Shown here piece after piece: positions 12,352-22,932 of a stretch of 64,000 bases of DNA (position 1 is its first letter; each line of letters begins with the position of its first letter). Both the position numbers and the translations under genes were made by a program. The stretch comes from Daphnia carinata (taxonomy: Eukaryota; Arthropoda; Branchiopoda; Diplostraca; Daphniidae): contig NC_081333.1 of assembly GCF_022539665.2 (NCBI RefSeq), positions 3,844,001 to 3,908,000 on the forward strand. Direction: 5' to 3'. Under the pieces are notes generated by a model that had not been told where the DNA came from, did not search any database, and saw only the letters and a program-made list of their open reading frames with translations.

Positions 12352-14703
12352 TTAAATTTTGTAATAGGGTTGAGGATAGACGGCGATGCTGCTCGACGTC
12401 ACATTGAGATTGATCATCGTTTCAGGTAGAATCCGTAATTTGTGTGCTGGATTATTCTTTTTTCGACTTGACAAGTCACCAGGTTTGCCACCGCCGTCGC
12501 TGCTGGAATCTTGCAACTTGAAATTGAGACGACTGGTTCGATAGCTGTAACCGAAATAAGTCGTGATTCCTAGTCAAGGAAGAAGCATCCCAAGAGTTAA
12601 GCAGTAATCGGATAAAAGTAAGTCAAGAAAAAGCACGTCGTCGAGAGTACCTGAAAGTATCCACACTAATGAAACAATCCACGCTAGTGCGGGTAATTGA
12701 AATAACATGATGCTGTGAAACAGGGTGGATCCGATCGGAATCCATGGAACGCAAGGCACCTTGAGCGTTGGATTGCTACTTGTCAGTCTTTGCGGATGGG
12801 TCCAGATGATGAACAGCAAGACGTTGTAGATGACGAACGAGGAGGCAGTGATGGACACGGAGAACCAGTTGAGATCGCTTAATATCCATCGCATTGCTAC
12901 CGACATGACGACAATAGTGATGGACACGGCCAAAAGTAAGTACGGAACTCTGACGGATGTCCTGCTTCCTCCGACTTCTGACCTTTCGGGAGTATTGGAT
13001 ACTTCGGAACCGTTCCATTCCATCACAGTAGCGACGTACATTTGAGTTTTGTAATCATCGACAGCAGCATCGATATCAGTTTCATCCGAATCGGATTCCT
13101 CGGCTCGTGATTGCTCCACCGGACTTGGATCGACGACGTCGTAGCCTCCTCGACGCAGTAAATGACGTTTCTTGGACGTACCGTTTTTATAGCCTTGCAA
13201 TGCTGCCAAATGACGTGACGTCGAGTAACTGCAGTACCGTCTGAATGTGACCACCACGCCCAGAATGGAATCGAGTCCAAGGTGAACGAAGGCAAGGATG
13301 AAGACGAGGTTCAACGTCGAGATGGTCATCTGCAGCCCAATGGATATGACGCAATGAACAATCAATGGCCATTTCGCGTTGGTGGCCAGCTGTTTCCAAA
13401 TCAATCCATCCGAAGACATTTTATTGATTTGACGTTTGGAATCTTGAATCCCCTCGACTAGCGATAAAGAGCCGACTAGTATACAACAGCATGAGAAGAT
13501 GGCGGTTGACCAATGAGGACCCGTTGCCAACGACATTAAAACCTCCAACAAAGGCGAGCCGCTCTTGATGTGGTTTAAAATGCTGATTTAAAAAAAAAAT
13601 ATGAATAATTCCAAATTCAGTGGATTAACAATGAATGTGTGATACTTTGGAGGTAGGAAGCAGTGAAGTATAGACATGATGACGAAGATGAACAGCGTGG
13701 AACAATATTGAATTCCCAAAAAAGCCGACATCAATGATGATTTCGACAGGATGTGAGTTTCCTTGTTTTCGGGCTTAAACGTCATACTTAATAATCCAGC
13801 AGCTATTAGTAATTCTTCTGTTGAAGATTCCTGTATGCATTTCAAGAGGTTAGTATGAATATTGTTTCTGATTCATTCAGGGGCATGTTAAGGGCCATAA
13901 TCAGCCAGCAATAAAACTTGCATCGGTCGATGGTGGATGATGATGCTGTGTGTCTATCTCTGGAACAGTGAAACTTGCAATCTGGGACATGAAGAGCAAA
14001 ATGGCCATCACAATGAATAGCTTGATGGCTACAGCAAATGGTGCAGTCATCTGTTGTTTAATTCATTAGTAAGCCCTCAAAATGTATACATGTTCTCATT
14101 TAAATTTGTTGTTTACCTTTAGGCCGAGAAGGACAAACAAGGAGACAATCAGTTGGGCTATTATTCCAAAGGAATCTTCGTTGACGAAATAGAAATTATG
14201 TTGGAGCAAATGCTTGCCAAACACAAGGACTAGAACAGATCCGATTCCACGGGCCACCAGAGCAGCTACAGCTGCTCTACTCAACACCTGAGTCCAGCCA
14301 TACAAATGGGCAGCGAATTCGCCCATAATCTGATAAGTGCAAATGTATGGGCAGGCTGAGGTATTACGACGGCAGGTCAGAAACTCATATCGACATAGTT
14401 CTGGCAATGTCAACGCGTTTGGTTATACAACAGTCCCGTAACTTGTTTTGTTGTGTAAATACCTGAAAGTAGTGAAGCGATAGAAGCGACAAATACAGCT
14501 GCCAAAAGAGTGGATGGAGCAAGCAGAGCTGAGTATGAAAACACGACGAAATATCCTACGACTAAAGATGGATTGCCCGTCTGCAGCACAGCGTTAATAA
14601 GTGTTCGTGAGTATGGAATTGATGCTGGATTCGGTCGCTGTAAATAATTGACGTCCAACGGTCGTTTTCGAAGCAAACGCGAAAGTTTCACTTTGAAAAT
14701 CAT
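12352..14703 (-). CDS. Cationic amino-acid transporter-like protein (SLC7 family)
   Basis: Six exons on the minus strand: 14463-14703, 14117-14400, 13922-14050, 13646-13830, 12651-13582 and 12352-12569; sum 1989 nt, 662 residues. The protein is strongly hydrophobic with about 12-14 membrane segments. CAT-type landmarks are a GEFAAHLYGWTQVLSRAAV segment, a GLK boundary before a membrane helix, the internal SKRQINKMSSDGLIWKQLAT segment (the family has RIIYAMAEDGLLF here), and the C-terminal PCVPWIPIG...FGYSYRTS region. The acidic cytosolic loop between helices is long. Known relatives move arginine, lysine and ornithine across the plasma membrane or serve as lysosomal relatives (SLC7A4/SLC7A14). 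The substrate cannot be read from sequence, and divergence in the first helices makes transport specificity uncertain. Exon 3 leaves through a GC donor (GAT|GCAAGT), the only choice that keeps phase 0 with exon 4. Confidence 0.8.
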
Positions 14704-15545
14704 TTTTGTTAGGTGTGAATTCTTTTTAACCTATCATCGAGGGATCCCTGGTAATACTGACTGCTTTTCTATGCATTGAGCGTAGAAAACGAAAGTATCG
14801 TAACAGGATTTGTTGACTTTTACGTCAGGGACGGAAGCCGTACAACGAAAGACCTAAAGATTAACTGATCTTTAGTTCTACTTGAATCAAATCTGAATAA
14901 TGTATTTAAGATATTCCTGTTCTATCACACTGTATATCTTGGGTTTCTTCGTTCGGTCAATAATGGTTACGAACCAAGAGATTGTAGCCGCCATTTGTTG
15001 CCCTATCGTTATCGGCAAAGAAATGTGAACCCATATTGCCTATCCATAAAATTTTCATTTAAATAAGAAATTGATCACATGTTTTAACTTTTTCGCGAAT
15101 CACCATTATTCTAAGCAAGAAGAAGACCTTATTCTTCCACGGGAGGTATTATGAGCTTAATCACGGAGTGGCTTCCTTACCACTGTGAAACGATTGAAAA
15201 AAGTTTATCACGTTCCCGCAAAAGTGAAATTGCCCTCCATTTATTAGTCGTCTGCTAGGCCAGTTTGTCACGCGACAAGATGAAAACGAAGCGGTTTTTT
15301 CATCTGTAGAAATGGCTGATTTCGATCAGGGGCCATAGGAACAAGAATACTAGCTGCTGCGTTTCTTCGTCTTTTTTTTTTTTTTTTATATTCAATGAGT
15401 GTATATTTCACCAACATTTTCCCCCAGACTGACAGGAGATATGACAGTCATGGTGCGATAATGATAGCTGAAACTATCATCTAAAGCCAAACAGTACATC
15501 TCGTCGTCATCACCTAAACTGAACGTTAGATTACTGATTGGTTCA
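14704..15545. other. Divergent intergenic region (SLC7-like / SERHL copy 1)
   Basis: 842 bases between two head-to-head genes. It presumably holds both promoters. I see AT-rich sequence with a long poly-T run just after 15370 but no exon or clear TATA box. Confidence 0.5.
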
Positions 15546-16721
15546 ATGGCTGAAGAAAGGCTCACATTTACAGAGGAATTGCACATTCCAACACCTTGGG
15601 GATATCTTGCAGGTAATTGTGAAATAACTTTCTTGAGCGTTAAGATTGTTTAAAAAAAGAATACATTGTTTGTTGCTAATGAAACCTCTAGATTAAATTA
15701 TCAATTATTTGTATCTGCAAAAACAAAGCTAAGGTATGGGGCCCCGACAATGGCGTTCCAGTCTTGGCTCTTCATGGATGGCAAGATAATGCTGGATCTT
15801 TTGACACACTTGCTCCTCTGTTGCCTGCCAATATACGGCTGGTGTGCCTAGAGTTCTGTGGTAGGTACAAAAAAGTACTAATGTGCTTAAAAATTCTTGT
15901 CTTGATTGTTTATGTCAACACTACAGGGCATGGTCTCTCATCACACTATCCAACAGGAATGTTCCTGAACTACTATGATCATGTTTACCATGTCAAATTG
16001 GTGATTGACTTCTTTAAGTGGAAAAAGGTGTCAATCTTGGCCCACAGGTTGGCTGAAATTAAAAAAATATTAAAAATCACTTACAGTTCAATCTTCATAT
16101 ATTCTATTTCATAGCATGGGGGCAATTACTGCCATCTTCTTTGTATCCATGTACCCAGAGTTAGTGGATAAGTTTATCAGCCTCGATGCAGTTAAACAAC
16201 TTTCATCGTCTGCCGAATACTTACCAGCTCGTATGAAGAGTATTTTAAACCATTTCCAAGAAGTGTGTCAAAGACTTGAGCAAGGACCGCTATCGACTGT
16301 GTCATACGAGGAGGCTCGCGACAGAATCGTTAAAAATTACGGTGGATCAATTGACGAGAAAGATGCTGACGTCCTCCTTATTCGCGGCTTGCGTAAAGTT
16401 AAAGAGGATAGCGATGAATACGAGTTCACTCGCGATTTGCGTTCCACCATTCGTCCTTATATTTTCAATGACTTTACCACCGAACAGCTCAAAGCCGTGG
16501 CACGAGGTATCGTCTGTCCATTTTTGCTTATTAAAGCAAAAAACACCTCCGTGTTTGAACCAAAAGAACTGTACCGTGAGTTTTACGACCTTTACCGCGA
16601 TGCGAGCGAAGATTTTCGTTACGTTGAAGTAGATGGTAAACATCATGTCCATCTATCTCACCCAGAGTTAGTTGCGCCCATCATTATTAATTTTCTATTT
16701 CCAACAAAATCTAAACTATGA
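15546..16721 (+). CDS. SERHL-type serine hydrolase, tandem copy 1
   Basis: Four exons: 15546-15612, 15729-15860, 15927-16047 and 16115-16721; 308 residues. Alpha/beta-hydrolase fold: oxyanion region LALHGWQDNAGSFDTL, nucleophile elbow AHSMGA and the late catalytic His in GKHHVHL. This order matches serine hydrolase-like protein (SERHL/SERHL2; Drosophila kraken class), a probable esterase of unknown substrate that has been linked to peroxisomes. The elbow reads A-H-S-M-G rather than G-x-S-x-G, a mild departure not shared by the next two copies. The start ATG was chosen because it begins exon 1, which encodes the conserved IPTPWGYLAG. Intron phases 1,1,2 are identical in all three copies. Confidence 0.9.
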
Positions 16722-17327
16722 TTAGTGTTATAAATAAGGAAAACTGAAACGTAAAAAGGAACTAGTTTATTTAATACAGGTGATTGTATCTATTGCGCGT
16801 CTTTACAATTCAACTTTCGAGAAGTATTTATTTTCTTAAACTAAAAGAAAACTTTTCATTTTATGTATTATTTTTTATTGTTATTTTATTGCGATCATGC
16901 AAGCGTAAATTGTTGGATTTCACGTAGATTCTGGTTGTGAAGCAACTAGTAGTGTATTCACTCCAGTTGGGCAACTACATAAACAGAGACGTCTTCTTTT
17001 CAAAACCCTAAAAAATTTAACAAATGGAAAGGATTTTTGTTTCCTTTACAAACCAATGATACCGTTCGCGATTGCTATACTTCGTGGTAAAAATGTTTTA
17101 ATTGAAATTTCCTTCAAGAATTTAAAAAATCCCTCTATTCCTAACTGGAAAATTGGCAATTATTTGGTTGTTCAGTTTGCAGCTCAGTCATTTTGAGATA
17201 AGCAGACGAATGTTGATCAAATGCTAATCTTTCATGATGAAACAACAAATGCAAGCAATAGCCTGAACTTAAAAAGCCATTTTTCTTATTAGTTTCTTTT
17301 AATTTCCATGCAGTGTGAAAAATAACA
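16722..17327. other. Spacer between SERHL copies 1 and 2
   Basis: About 600 bases of AT-rich DNA, the 3' UTR of copy 1 and promoter of copy 2. No further exon or degenerate hydrolase remnant is visible. Confidence 0.5.
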
Positions 17328-18544
17328 ATGAAGTCAGTAAAGGTTAACCACCTTCAGTACAAAGATCTCCAAATACCTGTTCCATGGGGTTTTTTGGCAG
17401 GTAAAATAGTTCAACCTTGTTAACATTTTTCCTACTTACTTTTACTGTTCGATTCCTGTTTGTTTCAATCATTGCCCCTGTCGAACTATACTTAATGTAT
17501 TCTGGTGATACAGCTAAGGTATGGGGACCTGATGATGGTCTACCTGTTTTGGCTCTCCATGGATGGCAGGATAATGCAGGATCCTTTGACACACTAGTTC
17601 ATCTGCTGCCTGAGAATACATGTTTGGTGTGTCTTGAATTTTGTGGTAATCAACCAGTTTTTTTTTCTAAATATCTTTTTGCCAATATTTCCCTAATTTT
17701 TCCATTATTGTACTGTCTCATGTAGGTCATGGCTGTTCCTCGCATTACCATCCTGGAATGTTTTTGTCCCTGTATGACCATATCTATCATGTTAAATTGG
17801 TGATTGATTTTTTTCAATGGGAAAAAATTACCCTTATGGGCCACAGGTAATTTTGTATGATCTTTGGTTACAGACTGGCTTGTAACAGCTATATTTCTGA
17901 TTTTCAGTATGGGAGGTCAAATAGCATTGTTCGTTGCCTCCATATTTCCCGACAAAATTCACAAACTAATCAGTTTGGATGCCATTAAACTTCGATCTTC
18001 TTTACCAGACAGTTTTACCAGTGATATGAAAGCAGTGATAAACGATTTTCAGAGTATTGTTAGAAAAATTGAAAATGTTTCGCGGAAACCTTCCGTCACG
18101 ACATACAATCAGGCGCGTGAGAAACTGGTAAAAAATTATTCTGGATCTGTTGAAGCTGAACACACCGACATCCTTCTTGCCCGCAGTTTGCGAAAGACGG
18201 GCGAAGACGAGTATGTATATACTAGAGACCTGCGCACTGTTATCCGTCCTTTCCTTTTCAACGATTTTACAACCGAAAAGCTCAAAGAAATCGCCAAAGG
18301 AATCAAATGTCCTTTCTTGTTAATCAAAGCGAAATATTCGATTACTTCCGTATCTTCGGAACGAATTGAATTACATCAAGAATTCCTCGATATCTATCGC
18401 AATGCTAGTTCAGATTTCCATTTTGTTGAGGTTAATGGTACCCATCATGTCCATCTAACTCATCCTGAAATGGTCGCACCATACATTTGCAATTTCCTTC
18501 GTAAAAATGTAGAGCAATCAAAAGACGCACACCAAGATCCATAA
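17328..18544 (+). CDS. SERHL-type serine hydrolase, tandem copy 2
   Basis: Four exons: 17328-17400, 17514-17645, 17726-17846 and 17908-18544; 320 residues. Exons 2 and 3 have exactly the lengths of copy 1 (132 and 121 nt) with the same phases. The oxyanion region LALHGWQDNAGSFDTL is identical to copy 1, the nucleophile elbow is the canonical GHSMGG, and the His motif is GTHHVHL. The C-terminus is about 12 residues longer and ends KDAHQDP, with no obvious peroxisomal SKL signal. It has all residues expected of an active alpha/beta hydrolase; the substrate is unknown. Confidence 0.9.
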
Positions 18545-18765
18545 TAATTTTCCTAGGGAAAAAGGGTGGGAACGTTGTGGTTAATTGTCACCGGAAAAAA
18601 ATACAAAACCACAAACCATTGTTTTTGAACATAGTTTTTAAAAAATTACTAATTTCTAATTTATTACTATAGTGTTAACTGTTTTTGCCTGATTACGCTT
18701 ACGTAAATGTTCGTTTGTTATATCTGCCTGTTTATGTAAACCTGTAAAAGACAAAGTCTCAGTCC

Positions 18766-18789
18766 CATATCGATTCTTTTATCGATATG
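18766..18789. promoter_or_regulatory. Perfect inverted repeat of DRE-like half sites
   Basis: CATATCGAT and ATCGATATG form perfect 9-base arms separated by six bases, about 190 bases upstream of SERHL copy 3. The core ATCGATA resembles the DREF-binding element TATCGATA of arthropod promoters. Binding is inferred, not shown. Confidence 0.35.
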
Positions 18790-18976
18790 ACGATTTTTCA
18801 GTTATTTTTTATGCCGTCTGTATTTTCCACCGACCAAACGTTAGTACGTAATCTATTTGATCTCTGAAAGCATCAATGTAAATAGGACCAAAGGGCAAAA
18901 AAAAATATGAGGAAGTGAATAGAGTATACATGTTGTGTTGAACGCAGTCTTTATCTTGGAACGAGTCAGTGAATGA

Positions 18977-20129
18977 ATGAATGTTGTTGGAATGAAATCA
19001 ATTACAGCTGCCCTAGTGAAAAGCCAACAGTTAGAATTCAAATGCGACGTACAAATTCCGGTTCCATGGGGACATATGTCAGGTATGGAATTTAAATGTG
19101 ATATTTTTTTTAAAATGTGGTTGTCTAAGCTGTTATAATACCTTATGGTAATAGCAAAAGTCTGGGGACCTGACCATGGAATACCTGTTCTAGCGGTTCA
19201 TGGACTGATGGACAATGCAGGATCATATGACACATTAGCTCCTCTTTTACCTGCAAACATACATCTTGTTTGCCTTGAACTTTGTGGTATTTTAATTTTT
19301 AAATTACTATCAATTGTACCAGTTAATAAAACAGCTACATGTTACAGGACATGGATACTCATCTTCATATCCGCCTGGAGTTGTCCTTCATTATTTTGAC
19401 CATGCCTATCACGTTAAGCTTGTAGTCGATTACTTTAAATGGGATAAAGTGGTCTTACTTGGTCATAGGTAAATTGAACAAACATTTAGACTAACATCAT
19501 ATATTGCAATGAGTTTTGTTTTGTTTAGCATTGGAGCCATCACACTTTTTCTGTTTGCATCCCTATTTCCCGAAAATGTCAGTAGGATGATCAGCTTGGA
19601 TTTAGTCAAACCGTTCTCAGTATCTGTGAAAAAACTTCCTGTTATCATGAGAGGCATCATAACACAAATGCAAGGATTTTCAGAAGTTGGACCGCCACTA
19701 ACAGTACAATATAAAGAGGCGCGTCAAAGCATCGTCGATAATTACAAGGGGTCAGTTGACGAGAAGGCTGCCGACATTCTTTTAGTTCGTAGCTTGAAAA
19801 AGAAGGCTGATGCTGAAGATGCTTACGAATTGCCAAACGATTTACGCATACTAGTCCGAACACTCACTCTCTCCGAGGAACAAATCAAAGTGTTGGTTAC
19901 AAACATCCGTTGCCCTTTACTCATCATTCGAGCTACTAACGGGCTAAAGAATTTTACCGAGGACGTCTTAAAAGAATATCTCAACATTTATAAATCATCC
20001 AGCGCTGATTTCCGAATTGTCAATGTAGCCGGAAGTCATCATGTTCACCTTACCCATCCTGAGCGAGTTGCTCCCCATATCCGTGAATTTCTACTACCTC
20101 TTACAAGTCTTCGTACTAGCAAACTCTAA
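18977..20129 (+). CDS. SERHL-type serine hydrolase, tandem copy 3
   Basis: Four exons: 18977-19082, 19155-19286, 19348-19468 and 19529-20129; 319 residues. An in-frame ATG at 18992 is an alternative start five codons later. Exons 2 and 3 again measure 132 and 121 nt. The elbow is GHSIGA and the His motif GSHHVHL, so the triad is intact. The oxyanion segment is the most diverged of the three (VHGLMDNAGSYDTL instead of LHGWQDNAGSFDTL), which suggests a changed acyl or substrate pocket. The gene converges on the Cdc20-like gene with only 117 bases between stop codons. Confidence 0.88.
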
Positions 20130-20246
20130 TAACGGGTCAGAGATGTTTTAGATCACTCAGTGTATTTTTTTTTACAGTAGAATATCTTTTTGAAATGGTA
20201 TAACACGATGGAAAATTTTTTGGAAAATGTAGCATTAAATGTGGGA

Positions 20247-22587
20247 CTAGCGGATAAGGTTGGCTGAATCCAATTGACTACGTGCGGTTTGGAACCCCGC
20301 CTTGTGCGAGTTTGAATGATGGGCGGTTTCGTTCCAGTGCCATAAACACAAAAGCTCATCGACTCCCATTGTTACCAATTGACTGCTGTTGACGGATGCG
20401 GCCATGCTGACAATACCTTCTTCATGCTCTAAAATGCAAACAAGCCAAATGAAAATCGAAGCTGATGATAAACGTATCAAAGTAGATCAAATTTTCCTAC
20501 GGCCTAGTTCCAGTATAGGATTTAGTTTATCAGAATTGAATTTCCACAGCTGAACTGAGCTTTCTTTTCCGTGCATCTATTTTTTAAAAAGAAAAAGGTC
20601 ATTCAATTTTTGTTAAACTTAATTTGCCGTGTAGTACCGCGTGGCTCTCCGTCGCATCTTGAAGACTGGAATGGTGTGACGAAGCAACCTGTTTCAGCTG
20701 TGCGTTGAAATGGATACCCGAAATTTCCGAAGCACATTCAAAGTCGCCCACTAGCATTCCTGTGGCCGTGTCTTCCACAATTCAATTTAATAGTTTTTCA
20801 TCTGTCTGATAGTTTAAACCTGTTAGTGTGTAACTTACTTTGAATGCAGATGCTAGGTCGAGGAAAACTGGAACCGCAAAACAGAATGCTTGGTTTCCAA
20901 GAACACCAATTCACAACCTGCGTTTTATAGTCGAAGCAAGATTAGATTAGCTGAACCAACGGAGAAAAAAAAGGTGAGTTTACTTGGACAGGATTTTTGT
21001 CCTGCGTTTTAAAGATCATCATTTCTTTAGATGGACGACGGACATCCCATAAACAGGTGAATCCAGATTCGCAGCCCCCAGCAAATAGGTGGCCGTTGGT
21101 AGACCAGGAGAGGCAATTGACACTCGAACGCGATTTTAGGGATAAAATGGGTTCAGGGGACTCTCCACCAGTTTGGCGGAGGTCATAAATCCGAACGCCG
21201 TGTCCTACGGTGCCGCTGTTAGAAGAAGAAAATAAAGCACGCCAAAAAAGGAAACCGCTGCCTTGTTCAGATTCGTCAGAATTGCACACAGCGACCTAGA
21301 TCTACTCTTTCTGTTTTGTTTTATGACCCACTTAGAAACGTGAAATAAAAAAGTACAGTTTAAAGGGCAAATAGTAGGGAAGCATATTACCAGGTGAGTA
21401 GGTGTTCTTGTTCGAGAGCAATTGATCGAAGTGTTTGTTTAGCCGTCAGGTACCACTTATTTCGACAAAAGAGACTGCGAACATCGTAGATTTGAATTTC
21501 GCCGCTCATTTTACCACAAATGACCGCGTCACCTGAAACCACGAATCAAATATTGAGCAATTTCATCATTATGAAACAGAAAACAAACAAAAAATCTAAC
21601 CACTGTTATCCCAGATAACATGACAGAATGGGTTTTCCGGATCATGGGTATTGTTGCGAATCTCGGACACGTTACAGTCCTCGTTAATTTTACATACGTA
21701 AACGCCCGTTTCTAAGGCCACAACCAAATTTGCCGATGGCGCCCAATGTGCGCTTTGGAAACCTGTTTTAGACAACAAGCAAATTTATTAGTGCTATCAG
21801 TATTCTCCAAACGAAGTTTGCAGGATTTACCACATTCGAGAAAAGTCCCTGGGGCAGCCATAACTCGATCAGGTTTCGTGGGGATTTTAAATTTCGATTT
21901 GGCATGAACGTTCGTGCCATAAGCTAAAGAGGCCGTAACAAGACTTAGTGGTTTCGCTTTCGTAGTTTTATTTCCGAAATTCAGAATTCGCGTGACTTGA
22001 CGACAGCTGTCTTGTTGCTCAGTATCATTTTCACCTACACCGCCAGGACGATGAGACATTGGCGACAAAAGATGTTGGGCCAATTGCATATCCGTTTGGG
22101 AACGACATGGAATTAATCTGCGTCATACAACGAAGCAGAAAAGAGTGATCACCGACCTTGCGTTTGGATTTTCCTTATCATGACGTCAATAAAAAAATAA
22201 CCAACGTAGCAACACATACCTGTCTTGAATGTTGCGAGGAGATGAAGGACTTGTATTTCGATTATGCTGTTGAGCAAACACAAACGACGGCAACTGAAGT
22301 TTATTTCTGTCGACCGAAGCACTTTGAATTTTCCGACTCGAGTGGGGTAAAACATACGAGGGTGAATGACTAGTTCGCAATGTCGGTGTTAAAAATGCCT
22401 TCCCTTGCTGCTTTTGTTGAATGCCTGACAGGAATCATATCATTACGATCGTGACACGCATTCGGAAAAACTAACGAATGAACAGAGCAAAATTAAACAA
22501 AGAAATGGTACCTTTTTGAGAGGCACTAGATATAACTGGTACGTTGAGATTTTGTTGGCTGGCGGAAGTCAAACACGTGGTGGACAT
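20247..22587 (-). CDS. Divergent Cdc20/Fizzy/Cortex-family APC/C activator
   Basis: Ten exons: 22512-22587, 22220-22424, 21831-22117, 21601-21762, 21391-21532, 20984-21215, 20839-20917, 20638-20771, 20501-20576 and 20247-20428; sum 1575 nt, 524 residues. Three marks identify the family. A C-box DRLIPCR near residues 93-99 is formed across the exon 2/3 junction. A WD40 propeller from about residue 190 (AHWAPSANLVVALETGVYV, VNCLSWSTNGHLFAGG, VVNWCSWKPSILFCG, GVDELLCLWHW) follows a KPDRVMAAP segment. The C-terminus is exactly Ile-Arg, the IR tail that docks on APC/C. Such proteins recruit substrates to the anaphase-promoting complex. Repeats are strongly diverged from Cdc20 and Cdh1, closer in character to meiosis- or lineage-specific Cortex-like members; the subfamily is unresolved. 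Exon 8 uses an acceptor without a pyrimidine tract (GGAAG|ACAC), fixed by frame only. Confidence 0.85.
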
Positions 22588-22704
22588 CTCGAACGGAAGG
22601 AATAAAAATGATTGACAGGGAAGAGTAACAATAATGACAATGACCACAATGAAAATCGATAATAATAAATCGATTTGACCACTAGCGTTCTTTTTTTAGT
22701 CAAA

Positions 22705-22715
22705 GGCGGGAAAAA
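22705..22715. promoter_or_regulatory. Candidate E2F site
   Basis: GGCGGGAAAAA matches the E2F/DP consensus and lies about 120 bases upstream of the Cdc20-like start codon. E2F control of APC/C activators is established in animals; use of this site is inferred. Confidence 0.35.
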
Positions 22716-22837
22716 TTATGAGTTGGGGATGGGTAAATAAATAGGGTATGGGGTCACACCACAGAGAATCACTCAATCTGTGAAGCGCCACGAAACAGTT
22801 TCATTCGGCCCTGGAGGCAGACAAGGCTGATAGAAAG

Positions 22838-22932
22838 ATGGCCCCTAGCCGTGATCTTTCTGCCACGCGATATTCGATAGTGGATTCGTGGCAAAATGTT
22901 GTTTCCCGATTTGACGTTCTGGAATCTAGCGG
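22838..22932 (+). CDS. Candidate alternative first exon of the neprilysin gene
   Basis: A 95-base open exon begins ATGGCCCCTAGC with a good start context (GAAAGATGG) and ends in GG|GTAATTAT. It encodes a 31-residue tail (starts MAPSRDLSATRYSIVDS, ends VLESSG). It stops in phase 2 after GG, exactly like the first neprilysin exon at 24582-24667, so it can splice to the acceptor at about 25631 and give a different cytosolic N-terminus. It sits in the probable bidirectional promoter with the Cdc20-like gene. No transcript evidence; it may be chance. Confidence 0.35.

Noticed and set aside
20494-20508. GC donor in Cdc20-like intron 9 (CTAG|GCCGTA)
   Set aside because: A normal GT donor two codon positions later (GGCC|GTAGG) keeps phase and gives the expected L-G-Q-H blade junction.
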